From the NCBI GenBank assembly GCA_021234535.1, contig CM037843.1, positions 3,924,820-3,988,819 on the forward strand: DNA of 64,000 bases, written 5' to 3'. The DNA comes from Stichopus chloronotus (taxonomy: Eukaryota; Echinodermata; Holothuroidea; Aspidochirotida; Stichopodidae). The notes under the pieces are model-generated. The model did no database searches and was not told where the DNA came from. It saw only the letters and a program-made list of their open reading frames with translations. The translations under genes were made by a program, and so were the position numbers. Positions 59,761 through 64,000 of the stretch are shown piece by piece (the first letter of the stretch is position 1; each line of letters opens with the position of its first letter).

Positions 59761-60122
59761 GCTTTTCTACTTAAATCATTTCCCTTTTTTCCGACCTAGT
59801 ACAACAGTTACTATTATTCACTGCACTACCACCCCCCTACCTCCAACTGAACTCATGCACAAACAAAACCTATCGAAGGAGGACATATATAGGCGAATTT
59901 CTGTTGAAGGGCTTACTTGCTTACTTTCACCCAGAATAGGTTACGGCCTTTTTTTTTTTAATGGCATTTTGGTGACGGTACCTCTGTCTCAAAGGGGGTC
60001 ATATATGTAACCTTTGACCTGTTCAGGTTGTCAACTGTTCATTGCACGATTACCTTAAAACGTCCAATCCTTTTATTTCTGAGGTTTTTTTGTCAATTCA
60101 TTTTTAACGACTCTCTCCACAG
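59761..60122. other. No gene seen; ends in a pyrimidine-rich acceptor tract
   Basis: Unique DNA. The last 40 bases are T/C-rich and lead into the next exon candidate. An 83-codon frame (59759-60010) has no support. Confidence 0.5.
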
Positions 60123-60218
60123 TTCTATTGCCCAATCCTCCATCCGGCCAAATGAACCGTCCCAGATTCGATAGGTTGGTAACAATACCACTGCGCCTCC
60201 CCGAGATGAAAGAAAAAA
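60123..60218 (+). CDS. Candidate internal exon (96 nt, phase 1-1)
   Basis: A good acceptor (ACTCTCTCCACAG, AG at 60121-60122) and a consensus donor (AAAAAA then GTAAGTTA, GT at 60219-60220) bound 96 bases. Only one of three frames is open; it gives about 31 residues with PNPPSGQMNRPRFDRLV, both introns phase 1. The NRPRFDRLV word resembles the RPxFxxLV motif of the last helix region of tyrosine-kinase domains, but also occurs elsewhere, so this is only a hint. It can follow 48523-48656 in phase. Confidence 0.3.
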
Positions 60219-60220
60219 GT

Positions 60221-61311
60221 AAGTTACTTACAACTTCTTCGAGACGAGCAAGTGTAGCTGAAACAGTGAAACAAAATGGGTTACGGGAAAATTATGGTTC
60301 ACCATCATACAATTTTCAAACTTATACCGTAACATTTGTGTCAGACGTTTGCTCCTCAACTGTTTGTTTTTTCCTCTTTTTTCTGTTTGGATTGCGTCTT
60401 GGGTAGATAATGTAAAAAGAGCCACTTTTTGGTATTCTGTATCAGATGCACAATCATTTTGTTTCTATAGTTGGTGATATATCAAAATTTCGTTATTTTC
60501 ACTCTTTGTCTTAATTTTGTCGGGAGGAGTGTTTCGTCATGCAAATGACAGTCTAGTGGAAGTTGGCATAGACAAAACCACAGACAATGAAACCAGCTCC
60601 ATGCACAAACCACACTAATATTGCCTTAACACCAAACTTATATGAATAAAATCGAGCAATGGAAAATGAAAGTTGCTGTCAATAAAATATTTAATGATGA
60701 TTACATATCTTTTTGTAAGAAAAATCCGTTAAATAATGAAGCTTTCGATTTGTCTTTAAAAGCTGACGTCATCCCGACTAAATTAGCGTAATTAAAGGAA
60801 CATCGTAGACATTAAGGTGAAATTCATTTTCATATTAGGGAACTGGAAAGACTCAACCCAGGCTCAGTAGCGACAGTTGGTCAAATTTTGTTGTAAATTA
60901 TCCGAAGTTAACCACTTGTTTAACATCATTAACATATGAGCAGTATGATAACCACTGAATGCTCTGTAACTTGTTAGATGATTACATTGTAAACCTTCTT
61001 CAAAGTTGCATGTCAGACTTGCCAACTTTCTCTCGGTTTTACCGTTAGCCCCACAGTTTAAACGTTATAGCCCCATGGTTTTAAAGTCAGCCCCACGATT
61101 TCGGACATCGTCTCACCTTGGAAATGCCAGATACCATGAAGAAAATGACTTCTCGATGCAACGCCAGATGAATTTCCTTATTTAGACCAAGATCACATCG
61201 CCTTTTAAAATTACCACTGAATCGCAGATTTATGTTGTAAGGAAAAAGTGACCAACGTAGGCCGAGCAAAAGATTGTCTCTCTAAATCACCGACAATTAT
61301 AACATTATTTC
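60221..61311. other. No gene seen
   Basis: The frame of the preceding exon continues open past the donor to 60406, but becomes T-rich and Phe-rich. The rest is unique AT-rich DNA with a CRE palindrome at 60764-60771. Confidence 0.5.
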
Positions 61312-61677
61312 CTAGCAGACGGACTTATAGACGGGATTTTTGATATTTTTCATTACAAGCCTGGGTGAAGAAAAATCCACATATTTCACCATGACGCATA
61401 CACTTTTCTTAAAGTCTTCATGTTTGAAATGTGATTTCCACGTTCTTTTTATTGAATCGATTTTCCATTCTTGACGTTGCCGGGACTGGCATGTGTAGTT
61501 CTTTGTCTGGTAACTTATCTTAAAAATGCAGGTTCTTGCAACCTTGCCCGGGTTGTATAACTGATATGTTGATTTTGACAAACATCGTAAATGTTGTTCG
61601 TGGAAATTTTCGTATACCACATGTAAAGGTCTACGCGCTTCCTGCTTCCGTGACTTTGCTGACTGTATAGGGTTAAA
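61312..61677 (-). CDS. Candidate last exon, 121-residue basic peptide
   Basis: On the minus strand a short acceptor (CTGACCCCCGCAG, AG at 61679-61678) opens 122 codons in phase 0 to TAG at 61312-61314, the longest splice-bounded frame in the window. The product is rich in Lys, Arg, Ser and Tyr with five Cys (for example in ARTCIFKISYQ and NYTCQSRQRQEWKI). Alternating hydrophobic and polar residues suggest beta strands, as in an extracellular Ig- or fibronectin-like fold, but no signature residue set is present. A second frame (61515-61751) overlaps it. No poly(A) signal was found nearby. Family unknown. Confidence 0.35.
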   Translation of the reverse strand, partial: FNPIQSAKSRKQEARRPLHVVYENFHEQHLRCLSKSTYQLYNPGKVARTCIFKISYQTKNYTCQSRQRQEWKIDSIKRTWKSHFKHEDFKKSVCVMVKYVDFSSPRLVMKNIKNPVYKSVC

Positions 61678-62072
61678 CTGCGGGGGTCAGTTATTTTCGT
61701 CGACGGAGTGATGCCCATATTGTGAGAGCTGGGATGGGATAGGACAGGCAAACGCGGGACGAAGATTTTGAATTTATTAGCAGGACAAAGGGATCAATCG
61801 AATCGGTGCAAAGGTGCCGACTGATAGGAACGTGAGACGATAATTTTATCTTGCTACGATCAGCCTGATCATTAAATCGTGTTTCATTTTAAGAGGTTAG
61901 ACTGATTTAAAGCGACAGTCTGGCAAGCACAACGAACAGATTCCGGTGCTTTCGACTTCCAAGCCGGTTGAAACAGGTCTTTGGGCAAACTCACTCACCT
62001 CCACTTAGCCATGCATGGTTGTTTTATGGATACATGTTGAATGCAGAGTATGGTTTTCCGGGGATTTTGAGT
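61678..62072. other. No gene seen
   Basis: Unique sequence. The + frame beginning at 61968 runs into the minisatellite that follows and is not credited. Confidence 0.5.
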
Positions 62073-62184
62073 TTAAAACCCGCCAGACGGAAGGCCCGCG
62101 ATATCGAAGGTCCGCGAATCAAAGACCCGAGAGACCAAAGTCCTGCCAGAGCAAAGGCACGCGAGACCGAGGGCCCGTAAGGTA
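62073..62184. repeat. 16-bp minisatellite, seven units
   Basis: Seven consecutive 16-bp units, consensus AAAGGCCCGCGAGACC, with several substitutions each. GC-rich and CpG-rich against an AT-rich background. It yields a repetitive Arg/Lys/Pro frame that is not a gene. Confidence 0.9.
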
Positions 62185-62671
62185 GGCCTAAGGTGAGTGA
62201 AGGGACTACATAACCATCACTCCTTCCCCTTCGGCATCTTGGCGGTTTTTACATCACTTACAGTATATGCATCGTAGAACTGCCCCGAACTTAGCCTTCA
62301 CAACCGACGTGTGTTACTGATGCATCAGCTCTGACTGCCTTCGTAATTAGGTTTGTAGGCCTACGTTAAACAGCCGTACTTGCCAACACATGCTGGGAAG
62401 GTTAGACCATAAACGCCAAAAAGTGAGTTGTTATAAAAGAAGGGAAAGAAAATAAAGAAGGAGCAACCTCCGGGGTTTTACAAATGAAACCTTGGTGGTT
62501 CAAAGTTGCAAAAAGGAAAGAAAACATCATATTTATTGCAATTAACTCTTCAGGATATTATAACAGGTCGCCTCTGGTATATATGTTTAGTTGCATTTTT
62601 TTTTGTATATATAGCTGTAACAGTGTAGATTTAAAAAATCAGGTTATAATGGAAAGAATATTTAAAAATTT
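62185..62671. other. No gene seen
   Basis: Unique sequence. A 122-codon frame at 62484-62852 starts here and runs into the next transposon copy; it has a hydrophobic Phe/Cys/Ile stretch but is considered accidental. Confidence 0.5.
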
Positions 62672-62923
62672 CAAGACAAAAACAGTTGCACAGACAGTTC
62701 AATATACTCCCAACTGCTTACATCTAGTCCCTCTCTCAGCCTGTCTAAAATTCCTCCACATGTGTAATCAAAACAATGGATCCCTGTGTACGCTGTGTAA
62801 TATGAGCTACTCTGCATCTTTCGAATTTGCTGTCAATCAAAGAGTGCTGTAACTTACAACCAGTTGAGAATTTTGCTTTCCGGAAGCCAAATATATAACT
62901 TGGGGTGATGAGTTACTGCCTGT
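62672..62923 (-). mobile_element. TTAA element family 5 (MITE), diverged copy
   Basis: Reverse-orientation partner of 54936-55184. Over 200 bases align well, with shared words such as CTCCACATGTGTAA, CAATGGATCCCTGTGTACGC, GCATCTTTCGAATTTGCTG and ACCAGTTGAGAATTTT. The right end reads GGGGTGATGAGTTACTGCC and the left terminus has decayed. No intact TTAA duplication remains. Confidence 0.85.
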
Positions 62924-63311
62924 AAGATATTGAAGCTTAGAACTGGAATATGAGTTATACCGGCAATCGCCTGGTCATCTACCTTTGTTCTCCGTCAGTG
63001 TTTCAGGGATGAGAAAGTAGGGGAAAAGATCACCCGTCACAAAATCTGGAAGGGAACTTTGCATTCATCTTGCAGATAGGAAAATTGTTTCGACATTTTA
63101 TTGGCCATGTAAACTTCAGACTCTCAAAAAAAAAAAAGCCAAGCCCCAATCGCTGTTATTTAAAATAAAACAGACCAATGGGAAGTATGAATATAGTCAT
63201 GTCGCAAAAGGGAACTTGAACAGTCTTTTTTATTTATTTTTCTTTTGTAGTGGCTCTTACATATTTGACTTTCAGTGGCAAAATGTGACCAATTTTCAAC
63301 TCATATTCCAG
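62924..63311. other. No gene seen
   Basis: Unique AT-rich sequence with an A run at 63127-63138. Confidence 0.55.
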
Positions 63312-63555
63312 CTTTAAAAAACTAATTTTGCAATTTATGCACATATACTGGACCATCATTGGGCAGACTCGTGACGAAGATGTACCAAGGCATGCACTAA
63401 CCATTTCAAGTTACAGAAATAACTCAGGATGTTCCTTACAAGACAGATGCTCAAACATCAACACTGAGGCCTCATTGCTCTCAGATTATGTAATTAGTAG
63501 AGCTAGCTTTAGTAATAACAAGACACAATTAACTTCATTTATTTGGGGATGCTGA
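63312..63555 (+). CDS. Candidate last exon, unknown peptide
   Basis: An acceptor CATATTCCAG (AG at 63310-63311) opens about 81 codons to TGA at 63553-63555. The peptide is Ser/Asn/Thr-rich with three Cys, has a short hydrophobic start, and contains a DEDVPRHALTISSYRNN segment. Incoming phase is 2, which does not match the phase-1 donor at 60218, so another exon would be needed between them. No domain recognised and no poly(A) signal before the window end. Confidence 0.22.
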
Positions 63556-64000
63556 TTGCCAGCGGTGTAAATTATGCATAGCATGGGAGATCCTATAGAC
63601 TATAAGAGAACTATGGGAGAACTAGGTGTGCACTGTAACATTTCCCATGCTCCATAGCTTTTCCTTGACTTTTATTTCTTCTTTTATTGTTTGTATTTGA
63701 AGACGTGGAAACAGGGGTTATTCAACTTCGAAGACCCTATCAGTATTGGTAATCAGAATAGGCCTAACGTGGGCTTCTAGATAGCCTACACCTACCTCCG
63801 TCACACCGTTAACGATAATTCTCCCCAACGCTGTACATGCTGTCTAATATCAATACATCAACTTGGTGTTCACTAAGGCTTTCCAAATAATTTTATTTCT
63901 GTTGATATGAATACTGTTGGATTGTATCGATACGTTTATCACAGAATAGCTAAGAAATTAAACCAAAGTGAAACAGTTTATTACATATCATCCTTTTTCG
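63556..64000. other. No gene seen at window end
   Basis: A short inverted pair AGCATGGGA (63590) and TCCCATGCT (63643) with about 45 bases between is the only structure seen. Confidence 0.5.

Noticed and set aside
60232..60257. 26-base minus-strand block between TTTCAG and GTAAGT
   Set aside because: Very short and overlaps the intron next to the + strand exon; likely chance.
61911..61930. TTAAAGCGACAGTCTGGC, similar to a TTAA element end
   Set aside because: No matching opposite end within the following 2 kb.
62484..62852. 122-codon + strand ORF with a hydrophobic stretch
   Set aside because: Its last third is the inverted family-5 MITE copy and no acceptor or start context supports the rest.
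1..64000. CRISPR array, bacterial operon or phage module
   Set aside because: No regularly spaced identical repeats with unique spacers, no ribosome-binding sites and no long ORFs; the DNA is eukaryotic in character.

Overview
This is a non-coding-dominated, AT-rich (about 36% GC by eye) stretch of animal nuclear DNA. No open frame is longer than about 165 codons, and there are no ribosome-binding-site or operon patterns. Where coding sequence is suspected it comes as short blocks bounded by GT...AG splice sites, set among microsatellites, minisatellites and many small non-autonomous DNA transposons. TTAA-flanked miniature elements, a foldback element built from short tandem repeats (the layout described for sea-urchin TU elements), and clusters of the AGGCCTA word together suggest a marine invertebrate deuterostome, most likely an echinoderm. 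That placement is inference; no gene here identifies the species.

Layout. 1-18 kb: mostly unique intergenic or intronic DNA, with a small CpG-rich block carrying CRE- and ETS-like sites (1830-1935), a second CpG-rich block (3890-4130), a 346-bp tandem duplication split by a TA array (10.3-10.9 kb), one copy of a 550-bp dispersed repeat (repeat family 1) and three copies of a TTAA element (family 2). 18.7-20.4 kb: a possible last exon on the + strand, followed by a 1.4-kb 3' UTR-like stretch with a good poly(A) signal. 22.7-23.1 kb: a hAT-like miniature element with an intact 8-bp target duplication and a long AT array. 23.5-23.7 kb: the most convincing promoter of the window, with two CCAAT boxes, a TATA box, an initiator and a short leader ending in a consensus splice donor. 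24-37 kb: intron-like DNA with two more TTAA elements and two more family-1 copies. 37-64 kb: scattered candidate exons on both strands, a tandemly repeated block (42.1-42.9 kb), the foldback element (50.0-50.8 kb), and the densest cluster of TTAA elements (54.9-58.8 kb), including one element inserted inside another.

Genes. No protein family could be named with confidence. The best coding candidates are a Pro/Ser/Thr/Tyr-rich last exon on the minus strand (52895-53106), last-exon candidates at 18767-18953 (+), 56745-56954 (-) and 61312-61677 (-), and splice-bounded + strand exons at 37232, 48523 and 60123. The last two have compatible phases. Random sequence of this size also gives many 60-100-codon frames, so all exon calls need transcript support. 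The repeats are on firmer ground because their terminal inverted repeats, target duplications and second copies can be read directly.
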